This document shows, piece by piece, positions 6,545 to 14,169 of a stretch of DNA of 20,791 nt (the first letter of the stretch is position 1; each line of letters starts with the position of its first letter). Below the pieces are notes generated by a model that saw only the letters and a list, made by a program, of their open reading frames with translations, had not been told where the DNA came from and ran no database searches. The DNA is from Clostridia bacterium. GTDB taxonomy: Bacteria; Bacillota; Clostridia; Christensenellales; Borkfalkiaceae. A program made the translations under genes and the position numbers. The stretch covers positions 1-20,791 of the forward strand of contig JAIDFD010000153.1 in assembly GCA_029054485.1 (NCBI GenBank), given 5' to 3'.

Positions 6545-6575
6545 AAAAGTCTGCGGAAAAAATCCGCAGACTTTT
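6545..6575. terminator. Bidirectional terminator after the yjbR-like gene
   Basis: Perfect 13-bp stem AAAAGTCTGCGGA / TCCGCAGACTTTT with an A5 loop, starting one base after the TGA. It also lies 12 nt beyond the stop of the convergent minus-strand gene. Confidence 0.9.
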
Positions 6576-6586
6576 GTTGTTTTTGG

Positions 6587-7450
6587 TTATTTCCAGAGCT
6601 TTACGGGGTCAAAGCCGAAAACCTGCACGACTTCGATATGCTTTGACGAGGCTATATCTTTCGGCGTTACCAAAAGACCGCCGTCGCCGTCAATATCGAT
6701 ACCCGCCGCCTGTTTGTAGGCGTACCACACAAGGTGGGCGCACTGGGTTTTGTTGATTTTGTTCTTGTTCGTCAAAAGTCCCGCAAGCCCCTCGTAAGGA
6801 AGTCCTACAAGATTTTCCATCGCGTAGTCCACGACCGCCTTCTTTGTTTCCGCGTCCGCAGAGCTGTCCTTTACTTTGAGTACCATAAAGTTCACCCGCT
6901 TGAAAAAGTCGTCCGCAGATTCTATGCGGCTTTCCGCGCCGTATGCGTTCGCCTGTAAAACGTTCTTCATCGTTCCGTTTACAACCAGTCCCGAGTGACC
7001 TATTCTCACGCCCGAAATGTGGGTGGAAGAGGTAACGATTATGTCGCCGTCTTCAAGGTAAATGCCCGTAACCGCTTTTTCGATATAGTCGGTGCAGACG
7101 AATGGCGCGAACAAATCGTTTTTTACGGCGTGTTCTTCAAAGTAATTTCTCTGAATGGTTTTAATAAGCGTTTTGCCCGCGGTTCCCCTGCCGTAGGCGC
7201 GGCGGATACCTATTTCGGTAAGCCCCGTTTGTTCGTACAGGGTTTGATATTCTTCTTCGGTGATATCCGCCAAATCCTTGGCAAGGATTTCGTCCAGCTC
7301 AACCTGCGCGTAAGAGGGGCGCCAACACTCTATTTTGTCGGCAACGACGAACGCAATCTGCAAGCCGCATGCGGCGATAAGAATCGAGCCTATCACCGCC
7401 GCGCAGACGATTGCAAATATAATTTTTTTGGACAGCTTTTTTCTCTTCAT
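6587..7450 (-). CDS. YiiX/NlpC-P60-like permuted papain-fold protein, membrane-anchored
   Basis: 287 aa from the ATG at 7450, preferred over an in-frame TTG at 7468 that lies inside the dipeptidase gene; AAAGG precedes the ATG. Residues 8-37 are a single N-terminal membrane helix, so the rest is probably extracellular. The catalytic-looking elements come in permuted order: GDIIVTSSTH...IGHSGLVV with His152 first, then NKTQCAHLVWYAYK with Cys237. That order is typical of YiiX/YaeF/LRAT-like members of the NlpC/P60 superfamily rather than classical Cys-then-His enzymes. Possible substrates are peptide or ester/amide bonds in the wall or in lipids; the substrate is not known. It is coupled to the upstream PepV-like dipeptidase (1-nt gap) and both share one promoter. 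Confidence 0.78.
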   Translation of the reverse strand: MKRKKLSKKIIFAIVCAAVIGSILIAACGLQIAFVVADKIECWRPSYAQVELDEILAKDLADITEEEYQTLYEQTGLTEIGIRRAYGRGTAGKTLIKTIQRNYFEEHAVKNDLFAPFVCTDYIEKAVTGIYLEDGDIIVTSSTHISGVRIGHSGLVVNGTMKNVLQANAYGAESRIESADDFFKRVNFMVLKVKDSSADAETKKAVVDYAMENLVGLPYEGLAGLLTNKNKINKTQCAHLVWYAYKQAAGIDIDGDGGLLVTPKDIASSKHIEVVQVFGFDPVKLWK

Positions 7451-7451
7451 T

Positions 7452-8708
7452 TTAACACAGCCTTTCAATAGCCAGTCTGTAAATTTTAAGACATTTTTCT
7501 ATCTTTTCAAAGGTAATGTACTCGTTCGCCTGATGAACGGTGTTTTCTTCGCCCTCTTCCTCGGGACCGAAGGCAACTCCGCATTTTAAAGCACGCGCAT
7601 ACGTCCCGCCGCCAATCGCAACAGGCTTTGCATTTTTGCCCGTAACCTCGTTATATACCGTTAACAGTGTGGTGATAAGTCCGCTTTGTTTGTCGTTGAA
7701 GAGGGGCGCTTGCTCGTGCAGAATTTTGTAGCTTACTCCCTTGGCGGATATGGCGTTTAAAACCTGTTCTCTCTTTAAAGTAGCGGGATAGCGTACGTCG
7801 CAGATTACTTTAATACCGTCCTCGGTCTGGTTTATGACGTTGGGCGAAAAGGTCAGCTTTCCCGTTTCGTCAAAAAGGGAGCAGATACCAAAGCCGTCCT
7901 CAAACAACAGCTTTTCCATTTCGTTCAGTTCAAGATATTTTAAAACGGGCTTTATGGCGTTGACGCCCATTTCGGGAGTGGAGCCGTGTGCGGACTTTCC
8001 GTGCGAAACAACTTTGCCGTCTTTAAATTCCAGATTATATTTTTCAAGCATAGCTTTATCTTCCTGCGCGGAAACCTCGCAGTAGTCGCAAACCATATTC
8101 GCGCGCTCGCCGCCCGTCAAACCGCAAAAGCGGTCGCCGGGAGCAAAACTAAGCTCAAGCTGTAAAATGCCTTTTTCGGCGTAAATCACGGGGAAGTCCG
8201 CGTCTGGTGAAAAACCCGTATCGGGCATATTCGCGTGAGCTTTGTAGTAATCAATGCACGCCCAGCCGCTCTCTTCGTTACAGCCGACTATAAGCTTGAT
8301 TTTCTTTTTCGGAACAAAGCCGTTATCCTTCAACTCTTTCATTGCAAGAAGAGTTAGAATAGCGGGACCCTTGTCGTCCATTGCGCCCCTGCCCCAGATT
8401 TTTTTGTTTACGGTATCGATTTCCCCGCCGAAGGGGTCGTGCGCCCAGCCGCCGCCCGCGGGCACTACGTCCAGGTGGGCAAGAATTGCAAATTCTTCAC
8501 CCTCGCCAAATATTACTTCGCCTGCGTATCCGTCGTAATTTTTCGTTTCAAAGCCGTAAGAGGCGGCAAGCTTCAAAAAGTATTCCAGACAGTCAAACGC
8601 GCCCTTGCCAAACGGCATACCTTTTAAAGGGGGCTTTTGCGAAGAGTCGAATTTTATGATTTCGGAAATGCGTTTTAACGCTTCGTCAAATAAATTCAAT
8701 TTAATCAC
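7452..8708 (-). CDS. PepV/Sapep-type M20 family dipeptidase
   Basis: 418 aa, a zinc-dependent M20 dipeptidase. Expected ligands are in order: H78 in AHLDVVP with catalytic D80, D111 in GRGAMDDKGP, the general base and ligand pair E145-E146 in CNEESGW, D169 in FSPDADFP, and H392 in VHQANEYI. PepV-type enzymes cleave dipeptides with an N-terminal hydrophobic or beta-Ala residue in the cytosol. At 418 aa it is shorter than typical PepV (around 465-470), so the lid domain is reduced. The coordinates use a GTG start at 8708. A TTG at 8699 has a better spaced AGGTG site (6 nt) and would remove three residues. It is first in a two-gene operon with the YiiX-like protein. Confidence 0.9.
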   Translation of the reverse strand: MIKLNLFDEALKRISEIIKFDSSQKPPLKGMPFGKGAFDCLEYFLKLAASYGFETKNYDGYAGEVIFGEGEEFAILAHLDVVPAGGGWAHDPFGGEIDTVNKKIWGRGAMDDKGPAILTLLAMKELKDNGFVPKKKIKLIVGCNEESGWACIDYYKAHANMPDTGFSPDADFPVIYAEKGILQLELSFAPGDRFCGLTGGERANMVCDYCEVSAQEDKAMLEKYNLEFKDGKVVSHGKSAHGSTPEMGVNAIKPVLKYLELNEMEKLLFEDGFGICSLFDETGKLTFSPNVINQTEDGIKVICDVRYPATLKREQVLNAISAKGVSYKILHEQAPLFNDKQSGLITTLLTVYNEVTGKNAKPVAIGGGTYARALKCGVAFGPEEEGEENTVHQANEYITFEKIEKCLKIYRLAIERLC

Positions 8709-8733
8709 CTATTTTCAATTTGTCTTTAAAAAC

Positions 8734-8762
8734 ATTATACAACTTTTATTTTTTATGGTAAA
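8734..8762 (-). promoter_or_regulatory. Promoter of the dipeptidase operon
   Basis: Minus-strand TTTACC (8762-8757), 17-bp spacer, TATAAT (8739-8734). Predicted start near 8727, about 19-28 nt before the start codon. It overlaps the forward radC promoter almost completely. Confidence 0.6.
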
Positions 8763-8764
8763 AT
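8736..8764 (+). promoter_or_regulatory. Promoter of the radC-kinase-regulator operon
   Basis: TATACA (8736-8741), 17-bp spacer, TAAAAT (8759-8764) preceded by TGG (extended -10). Predicted start near 8771, giving a leader of about 88 nt. Its -35 occupies the -10 of the opposing promoter and its -10 occupies the opposing -35. In the leader, a 6-bp hairpin CTGAAT/ATTCAG (8792-8812) is the only structure I noticed. Confidence 0.5.
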
Positions 8765-8858
8765 GAATTAGGCAGTTTAGTTGCAATTTAGCTGAATTTT
8801 TCCGTTATTCAGTAAATCGTAAAAGACGTGAAATTACAAAAGAGAGGCAAAATTTAAG

Positions 8859-9584
8859 GTGGAAAACAAGCACAGCGGTCACAGAAAGCGCATGTACGAA
8901 AAGCTGTCCGGCGGAGACAAACTTTTCGACCACGAAATTTTAGAGATGCTTTTATACGGCGTCTACCGTCAGGGCAACACCAACGGAATTGCGCACGATT
9001 TATTGAACAGATTTGTTTCTATAAAGGGAGTCGTCACCGCTGACCCGCATGAGCTTATGACAGTAGACGGCGTGGGCGAGAGCGCGGCGTACTTTCTTGC
9101 AACGCTCGGAAAATGCTTTGAAAGTTTCAGCTCGGTCGAGTGGCTCGCCTCACTGAAAACCAGAGAGGACGCCAAAAAATTTATAAAAATGCGCTTTCGC
9201 GGCAAGCCGGAAGAATATCTTGAATTGTACCTGCTTTCAAGGGGCGGTAATGTGAAAAGGGTAGTGACTTTCACTTCCGAAGACGTCAACAGGGTAGTTC
9301 TGACCGCGGAAAAGATTGTTGAAATTATTTCGCTTGTAAAGCCTTACCGCATAATTGCGGCGCACAATCACCTCAACGGAAGTTCCCAGCCGTCTGAAAA
9401 CGACGTTAATTTTACGAAAGAGCTGCAAATGATTTGCAGTATGAATAACGTTGAGCTTGTTGAACACTTTATTTACGCCGGCGATGACAATATTTACTGC
9501 TTCTTCGATGACAAGCGGTTTGAAAATATAAAGCAAAGTTATTCAATGGATAACGTAATCAAATGGATAGAAAAGTCAAACTGA
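8859..9584 (+). CDS. radC: RadC-family JAMM/MPN domain protein
   Basis: 241 aa. An N-terminal helix-hairpin-helix-like part (LFDHEILEMLLYGVYRQGNTNGIAHDLLNRF, and VDGVGESAAYFL at 69-80) precedes the JAB/MPN domain. The zinc motif H-x-H-x7-S-x2-D is complete: H169, H171, S179 and D182 in AHNHLNGSSQPSENDVNF. RadC was once linked to DNA repair, but its real role is unsettled; the motif predicts a metallo-isopeptidase-like fold. It starts with GTG, with AGAGAGG 11 nt upstream. Its 3' end overlaps the sensor kinase gene by 22 nt, so it belongs to the same operon as the two-component pair, which is an unusual neighbour. The usual housekeeping radC neighbours (maf, mreB) are absent, so this may be a second copy. 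Confidence 0.85.
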   Translation: MENKHSGHRKRMYEKLSGGDKLFDHEILEMLLYGVYRQGNTNGIAHDLLNRFVSIKGVVTADPHELMTVDGVGESAAYFLATLGKCFESFSSVEWLASLKTREDAKKFIKMRFRGKPEEYLELYLLSRGGNVKRVVTFTSEDVNRVVLTAEKIVEIISLVKPYRIIAAHNHLNGSSQPSENDVNFTKELQMICSMNNVELVEHFIYAGDDNIYCFFDDKRFENIKQSYSMDNVIKWIEKSN

Positions 9585-10786
9585 ATTTCAAAGACCAAAA
9601 GTTTGCAAAGTATATAAAAATAGTACTTATTGCAATTCTGGTAATAATAGAAATCATAATCTGCGCACAGCACGTGGGCAAGCGCGGCGGCGTGCCCTTT
9701 ATTATTTATATAGTGGTGTGTTGCGTGCTTTTGGACGTGTTTGAAGCGCTTAATTGCTTTGTTATCAAAAAGTATGCCGCAAAGCTGATATTTTACGCGC
9801 TGGACTCGATTTTACTGCTTGCGATATGCCTGCTTACAGGTAACTCGTATCTGTCAACGCTGTATTGTATAGTGCTTACACAGTTTTACCTTTCTTTCGA
9901 TGAGGGCAAGACTAATACAATTCTGTTTATAGTAAGCTGCGGACTTTTCGTAATATCGTTCGTGTGCGGCTGGGTGGTTATAAACAAAGGCGCGTCTTTG
10001 TACGAAAGTATCGTCCAGATTTTCGGCGATTGCGTATTCGGCATATTCATTCTCGGTATGCACTTCGCGATTATAAACTTTTTATTGAAGTTTTACAGCA
10101 ACAACGTGAAACTCAGCGTTGCTCTCAAAGAGGCGGACGAGAGCAAGGCAAGACTTGAAGCCGCTTACGAAAAAATTTCGCAGACGGCGGTATATGAAGA
10201 GCGCAACCGTATCGCAAAGGACATTCACGACAACGCGGGTCACTCGATGACCACCGTAATAATGCAGACTGAAGCGGCAAAGCTTTTAATCGACAGCAAT
10301 CCCGAAGAGGCAAAAAACAGGATAATTTCGGCAAACATACAAGCCAAAAACGCACTCGAACAGATGCGCGAAAGCGTGCATTTGCTCGCAGGCAGGGCGC
10401 AGGCAAAGACCTTGCGCGCCGAGTTTGAAGAAATTATCGCCCAGACCATAGACGGAACCGAACTCAAAATCCGCTGTGATTTAGAGGACTTGCAGGCGGA
10501 CGAAGAGGAACACCGCTTTTTGTGCAACACATTAAAGGAGTGTCTTGCAAACGGTATCCGCCACGGCAAAGCAACCACATTTTATATTGAGCTTAAAAAC
10601 GTGCTATCCTGCATAAGCCTTTTGATTTCCGACAACGGCGCGGGCGTGCAGGGCGAAATAAGCGAGGGCTTCGGACTTAAAGGCATACGCGAAAAGACCG
10701 AAAAACTCGGCGGCAGATGCTATTTTTCAAGCGAGGACGGCGAGGGGTTTGAAGTGACTATCACCTTACCCTACCAAAAGAAATAA
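9563..10786 (+). CDS. Sensor histidine kinase, NarL/DesK/LiaS class
   Basis: 407 aa. Roughly residues 15-180 contain five or six membrane helices with little outside loop, so it probably senses a membrane state rather than a large soluble ligand. A short coiled coil (185-210) leads to the HisKA_3 dimerisation box ERNRIAKDIHDNAGHSMT, phosphorylated at H222. The HATPase_c domain has the N box around N330 (CNTLKECLANGIRHGK), DNGAG at 357-361 and GFGLKGIREK at 369-378. The ATG at 9563 lies inside radC and has no clear ribosome binding site, so translation is probably coupled. No alternative Met lies near. Its partner response regulator follows after 9 nt. Ligand or stress signal is unknown. Confidence 0.92.
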   Translation: MDRKVKLNFKDQKFAKYIKIVLIAILVIIEIIICAQHVGKRGGVPFIIYIVVCCVLLDVFEALNCFVIKKYAAKLIFYALDSILLLAICLLTGNSYLSTLYCIVLTQFYLSFDEGKTNTILFIVSCGLFVISFVCGWVVINKGASLYESIVQIFGDCVFGIFILGMHFAIINFLLKFYSNNVKLSVALKEADESKARLEAAYEKISQTAVYEERNRIAKDIHDNAGHSMTTVIMQTEAAKLLIDSNPEEAKNRIISANIQAKNALEQMRESVHLLAGRAQAKTLRAEFEEIIAQTIDGTELKIRCDLEDLQADEEEHRFLCNTLKECLANGIRHGKATTFYIELKNVLSCISLLISDNGAGVQGEISEGFGLKGIREKTEKLGGRCYFSSEDGEGFEVTITLPYQKK

Positions 10787-10795
10787 GGAGTTATT

Positions 10796-11434
10796 ATGAT
10801 TAAAGTTTTACTTGTGGACGATCAGAAAATTCTGGCGGAGGGAATGAAGAGCGTACTCGAAACGTGCAGCGACTTCACCGTTTGCGGTATCGCGGGCGAC
10901 GGAGTGGAGGCGGTTGCCCTCGCCGAAAAACTGAAACCCGACGTCGTGCTTATGGATATCCGTATGCCCAATATGAACGGCGTGGTCGCAACCAAGCGCA
11001 TAAAGGAAATAGACGAAAATATAAAAATTATAATCCTTACCACTTTCGACGATAGCGACTATATTTTAAGCGCGATAAACAACGGCGCAAGCGGCTATCT
11101 TTTGAAGGACATCGGCTCGACCGCGCTGATTGACGCAATCAAAAACGCCTACGCGGGCGATACCATTTTGCCCTCTAAAATCGCGAAAAAAATCACGGAC
11201 GCGGCGATGATGGTTTCTTCCGATAAGGAGATAAAACTGAAAAAGCTGTTCAACCTTTCCGACCGCGAAGTTGAAATCGCGCTCATGCTCAACGACGGCT
11301 TTTCAAACAGACAGATTGCCGCCGCCATGAAACTGTCCGACGGCACGGCGAGGAATTACATCAGTTCGATTTATTCCAAGCTCGGCGTAGACGGACGCGC
11401 CGCCGCCGTAATCAAACTCAAAGAAAAAATGTAA
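10796..11434 (+). CDS. NarL/LuxR-family response regulator
   Basis: 212 aa. The receiver domain (1-120) has the acidic pair D8-D9, phosphorylatable D54 in VVLMDIRMP, T82 in ILTTF and K104 in YLLKD. The C-terminal LuxR-type HTH (about 150-208) reads LSDREVEIALMLNDGFSNRQIAAAMKLS followed by GTARNYISSIYSKLGVDGRAAA. It should be activated by the upstream kinase and regulate transcription. The ATG has AAGGAG at 5-6 nt. Together with radC and the kinase it forms one operon ending at a strong terminator. Targets are not shown in the window; the LiaR-like architecture fits envelope or antibiotic stress, but that is inference. Confidence 0.93.
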   Translation: MIKVLLVDDQKILAEGMKSVLETCSDFTVCGIAGDGVEAVALAEKLKPDVVLMDIRMPNMNGVVATKRIKEIDENIKIIILTTFDDSDYILSAINNGASGYLLKDIGSTALIDAIKNAYAGDTILPSKIAKKITDAAMMVSSDKEIKLKKLFNLSDREVEIALMLNDGFSNRQIAAAMKLSDGTARNYISSIYSKLGVDGRAAAVIKLKEKM

Positions 11435-11486
11435 ACAAAGCCTCCGCAAAAAGGGTGTCTTTTTAGGGATTTTTTGTGGAAAAAGA

Positions 11487-11526
11487 ATAGCCCGCTATAC
11501 TTCGCTTACGAAGTATAGCGGGCTAT
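11487..11526 (+). terminator. Terminator of the radC-two-component operon
   Basis: Perfect 18-bp stem ATAGCCCGCTATACTTCG / CGAAGTATAGCGGGCTAT with a CTTA loop, followed by ACTTTTTT. It lies between the response regulator and the convergent AT-rich gene. Confidence 0.9.
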
Positions 11527-11566
11527 ACTTTTTTAATATTAGAACGCTGAATTAAAATTTATCTTA

Positions 11567-12028
11567 CTATTTTATACCTTGGTTGTCTCCAAACTGTAAA
11601 ACAATCTTTTTTAATTCGCTGAGAACTTCTCTAAAATAGGATTGGTCAGACGTAAACTCAAAGTTGAGAAAATTCTCTACAGTAGGGTCGTCTTGATATT
11701 TTCCGCTTATATTTACTCCATACTCATCAAATTCAACATTTAAATCTAAATAATTTTCAGGGTAATTAAGTTTATAAGACGCCATACCTGTTAAATCGTT
11801 ATAGCATTTAAGAAGTTCATTATAAAAATTATACAGAGCACCAGTAGAAGAATAATAGTGGTTGGTGCGCATATTATACAGTCCGGAACTTATTTCCAAA
11901 TTACAGCTTACATCATAGCCCCCTCTGAACGAGGTTTCTTTGGGAAAGCCAAATACTTCTGTTATTTCTAATTTTATGCGTTCTCCTGAAAAGCCTTTAA
12001 TTTCAAAAACTTTAATAGGATAATCCAT
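11567..12028 (-). CDS. Hypothetical protein resembling WapI-type immunity proteins (orphan)
   Basis: 153 aa, soluble, no signal peptide or membrane helix, and acidic. Features recalling WapI-family/contact-toxin immunity proteins are GALYNFYNELLKCYNDLTG in the middle, the strand pair LDLNVEFDEYGVNISGKYQ, and the C-terminal NFEFTSDQSYFREVLSELKKIV. The resemblance is from memory of the family pattern, so the name is tentative. Base composition stands out: two 60-base samples (11581-11640 and 11761-11820) are 33% and 30% G+C, against 65% in a sample of the neighbouring phosphatase gene (12661-12720). That suggests recent acquisition. It has its own AGAGGT site 6 nt before the ATG and is cut off by terminators on both sides. 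No toxin gene is visible. Confidence 0.6.
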   Translation of the reverse strand: MDYPIKVFEIKGFSGERIKLEITEVFGFPKETSFRGGYDVSCNLEISSGLYNMRTNHYYSSTGALYNFYNELLKCYNDLTGMASYKLNYPENYLDLNVEFDEYGVNISGKYQDDPTVENFLNFEFTSDQSYFREVLSELKKIVLQFGDNQGIK

Positions 12029-12098
12029 TGTATTACCTCTACTTAAACAAAGTTAAATTACTGTTTATCGCAGTTACAGTTTAACAAAATCAAAACAA

Positions 12099-12136
12099 AA
12101 AAGCAAGGAAAGCTACAATAATCTTTCCTTGCTTTT
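12099..12136. terminator. Terminator downstream of the DgkB-like/SpoIIE-like operon
   Basis: Perfect 14-bp stem AAAAGCAAGGAAAG / CTTTCCTTGCTTTT with a 10-nt loop. On the minus strand the hairpin is followed by TTTTTTGTTTT-like sequence, so it ends transcripts coming from the phosphatase gene before they enter the AT-rich orphan gene. Confidence 0.85.
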
Positions 12137-12177
12137 CATCTCTATGAAATACACCGCAAAGTGCGGGGGCTTTAAAA

Positions 12178-13245
12178 TTATAAGTCAAAGGCTATCGCCG
12201 TAATATCGTCGTTTAAGTCGCGGCAGAAGGCTTTTAAATTATCCTCTAAGTTTTTGATGAACTCTTCCGCCGTGCGCGAAACGGAGAGGGTTTTAATCGC
12301 ACCGTCCGCGCCGAACATTTCACCGCGCCCGTTTTTACACTCGGTAACTCCGTCCGTCAGAAGTACGAGAATATCGCCCTTTTGGTAGTGTATCACGTCC
12401 TCGAAGTAAGAGGGGTTTTCAAACCAGTTTGAAACGGGGGGCGAGTTGAGCATTATCCTCGTAATTCCCGCACCCGTCTTTAACAGAATGGGTACGTTAT
12501 GTCCCGCCATAGAGTAGGTTATTGCGTCGTCGTCGATTCTCACGGCGGCAACGGTAACGTAGTTTCTCTCGTCTAAGTTCAGTTCTGAAAATTTCGCCGC
12601 AAGATTGCCTATCGCTTTCGCGGGCGATTTTTCGGTTTTGTCGTAGGCGGCTTTGACGAAAGCGGAGAGCATACCCGCCGAAATTCCCTTGCCCGAAACG
12701 TCCGCAATCACGCCGCACGCCGAGCCGTCCACCGCGTAAACGTCTGGTAAATCTCCGCCGATGTCGCGGCAGGGGATATACATATAGGAGTATCTCTTTC
12801 CGCCCGCCCAGTTGCCTGCGGGAAGAAGCCGTTGCTGAATATTTTTCGCCGTCTGCAATTCCTGCGCGATTTCAAGCTCGTACGCATCGTCTATCGTGCC
12901 CATACAAAGACCGCCGCCCAGCGGAGTTACCGTTAAAGAATAGGTAACGTCGTGAGTAAAACCGTCTGTACATACCTTTTGGTAAATTCTTCGGCTTACG
13001 CGCATATTCGAGCAAAGCGCATCGTCAAACGCGTCCAAAAGCGAACAGCCCCTGCACGAATCCCTGCCGCAACGCGCGGCGGAAGAGGAACAGCAGGTAA
13101 CCTTGCCTAAATTCCCCTTGATCAACCCGGAGGGGAACAGAGCGCGGAACGCGGTGTTCGTGAATACGGCTTTTAAGTTTGAGTCTACAACGATTACCGC
13201 CGTAGGGACGCCGTCAATAATGCGCCTGTAAAACTTTTCAATCAT
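12178..13245 (-). CDS. PAS-domain SpoIIE/RsbU-type PP2C serine phosphatase with a cysteine cluster
   Basis: 355 aa. Residues 1-120 are a PAS domain (IIDGVPTAVIVVDSNLKAVFTNTAFRALF) with an inserted Cys-rich segment: C51, C52, C59, C64, C67, in the pattern CC-x6-CG-x3-C-x2-C. A helical linker (AYELEIAQELQTAKNIQQRLLP) is the usual SpoIIE/RsbU connector. The phosphatase domain (150-355) keeps the metal-binding acidic residues: DIGGDLPDVY (161-170), GVIADVSGKGISAGM (178-192), MAGHNVPILL, LLTDGVTECKN (295-305) and LNDDITAIAFD. These enzymes dephosphorylate STAS anti-anti-sigma proteins; no sigma/anti-sigma gene is near. The cysteines could hold a metal or Fe-S centre for redox sensing (inference). 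It follows the lipid kinase gene after 2 nt with no ribosome binding site, so it is probably coupled. Confidence 0.88.
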   Translation of the reverse strand: MIEKFYRRIIDGVPTAVIVVDSNLKAVFTNTAFRALFPSGLIKGNLGKVTCCSSSAARCGRDSCRGCSLLDAFDDALCSNMRVSRRIYQKVCTDGFTHDVTYSLTVTPLGGGLCMGTIDDAYELEIAQELQTAKNIQQRLLPAGNWAGGKRYSYMYIPCRDIGGDLPDVYAVDGSACGVIADVSGKGISAGMLSAFVKAAYDKTEKSPAKAIGNLAAKFSELNLDERNYVTVAAVRIDDDAITYSMAGHNVPILLKTGAGITRIMLNSPPVSNWFENPSYFEDVIHYQKGDILVLLTDGVTECKNGRGEMFGADGAIKTLSVSRTAEEFIKNLEDNLKAFCRDLNDDITAIAFDL

Positions 13246-13247
13246 TT

Positions 13248-14126
13248 TTAAGGTAAATAAAATTTCAGCTTTCCGCTTTCTATGTGGGCTTCAAGCGGCA
13301 TATTTTCGTAAATTTCGCCGTCCGCCTGAATTGCGTAATCCTCGCCGTGGTAGACAAAGGTTGCCGCCTTGGTTTTTACCGAAGTTATCTGTTTTATCTT
13401 TTCGGGCTTGCCCGACATAAGCTTCATAAACGCGCCGATAATCGCGGACTTTGAAATGAAGTCGGCAATGACGAGGTTTAAATACCCGTCCGAAATATCC
13501 GCGCCCTTAAAAAGCTTTATTCCGCCGCCGAACTGTTTTCCGTTTCCGAGCGCGGCAATAAGTCCGCTGTGCCGCTCTTCCTTGCCGTCGTACTTTACGG
13601 TGAAGTCGTAGCTTTTAAACTTCAAAAGGCTTGCTACCAGCGCGTGCAGATACTTCGATTTTTTCGCGTTACTGCCGCCGTAAGCCCTTTTTAAAACGTC
13701 CACGTCTATTCCCATACCGACCGCATTAATCGATCGTATGCCCGAAGAGAGCTGTATGAAGTCGATATAGCGGGGCGCGCCGTTGATAATTACGTTGACC
13801 GCCTGTTCGGTTTTCAGGGGAATGTTTGCCGCAGTTGCAAAATCGTTCCCTGTTCCAACGGGAATAAGAGCTAACGAGTTATTTTCAAAATTTTCAAAGC
13901 CGTTCAAAATCTCGTGCAGGGTGCCGTCTCCGCCGCAGGCAACGATTACGTTGTTTTCGCCGTCCGAGGTTATTTTCCTGACGATTTCGGTCGCATGTTC
14001 CTTGTATTTGGTAATATGCAGAACATACTTTACCGCGGCTTTCTGAAAGGCTTTTCTGACTTGGTTGAGCTGTCTCAGCTTTTTGCCCTTCATATGTCTT
14101 TCGTTGATAATCAAATGGTGCATCAT
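13248..14126 (-). CDS. Diacylglycerol kinase-family lipid kinase (YegS/BmrU/DgkB type)
   Basis: 292 aa, normal for the family. The catalytic domain shows VACGGDGTLHEILNG (62-76, the GGDGT nucleotide-binding motif) and ALIPVGTGNDFATA (86-99). The second domain has the NAVGMGIDVDV element, an internal GLIAALGNGKQFGGGIKLFKGADISDGYLNL segment and the final AIQADGEIYENMPLEAHI strand pair. It phosphorylates diacylglycerol or a related lipid to recycle it to phosphatidic acid in the membrane; the exact substrate is inferred. Two adjacent ATGs (14126 and 14123) follow GGGAAG; the second has slightly better spacing. First gene of an operon with the PAS-SpoIIE phosphatase, driven by the symmetric divergent promoter. 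Confidence 0.9.
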   Translation of the reverse strand: MMHHLIINERHMKGKKLRQLNQVRKAFQKAAVKYVLHITKYKEHATEIVRKITSDGENNVIVACGGDGTLHEILNGFENFENNSLALIPVGTGNDFATAANIPLKTEQAVNVIINGAPRYIDFIQLSSGIRSINAVGMGIDVDVLKRAYGGSNAKKSKYLHALVASLLKFKSYDFTVKYDGKEERHSGLIAALGNGKQFGGGIKLFKGADISDGYLNLVIADFISKSAIIGAFMKLMSGKPEKIKQITSVKTKAATFVYHGEDYAIQADGEIYENMPLEAHIESGKLKFYLP

Positions 14127-14169
14127 TCTTCCCGTAAATCAGTATAAATAAGGCGGTCAAGCCATAAAA

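Noticed and set aside
6995..7471. 158-aa plus-strand frame opposite the YiiX-like gene
   Set aside because: The opposite strand encodes a coherent protein with catalytic motifs; this frame has none.
12029..12098. Imperfect inverted repeats (GTTAAA/TTTAAC, ACTGT/ACAGT) upstream of the WapI-like gene
   Set aside because: The arms have unequal spacing and the region is AT-rich, so a chance origin is likely. No convincing promoter hexamer pair was found here.
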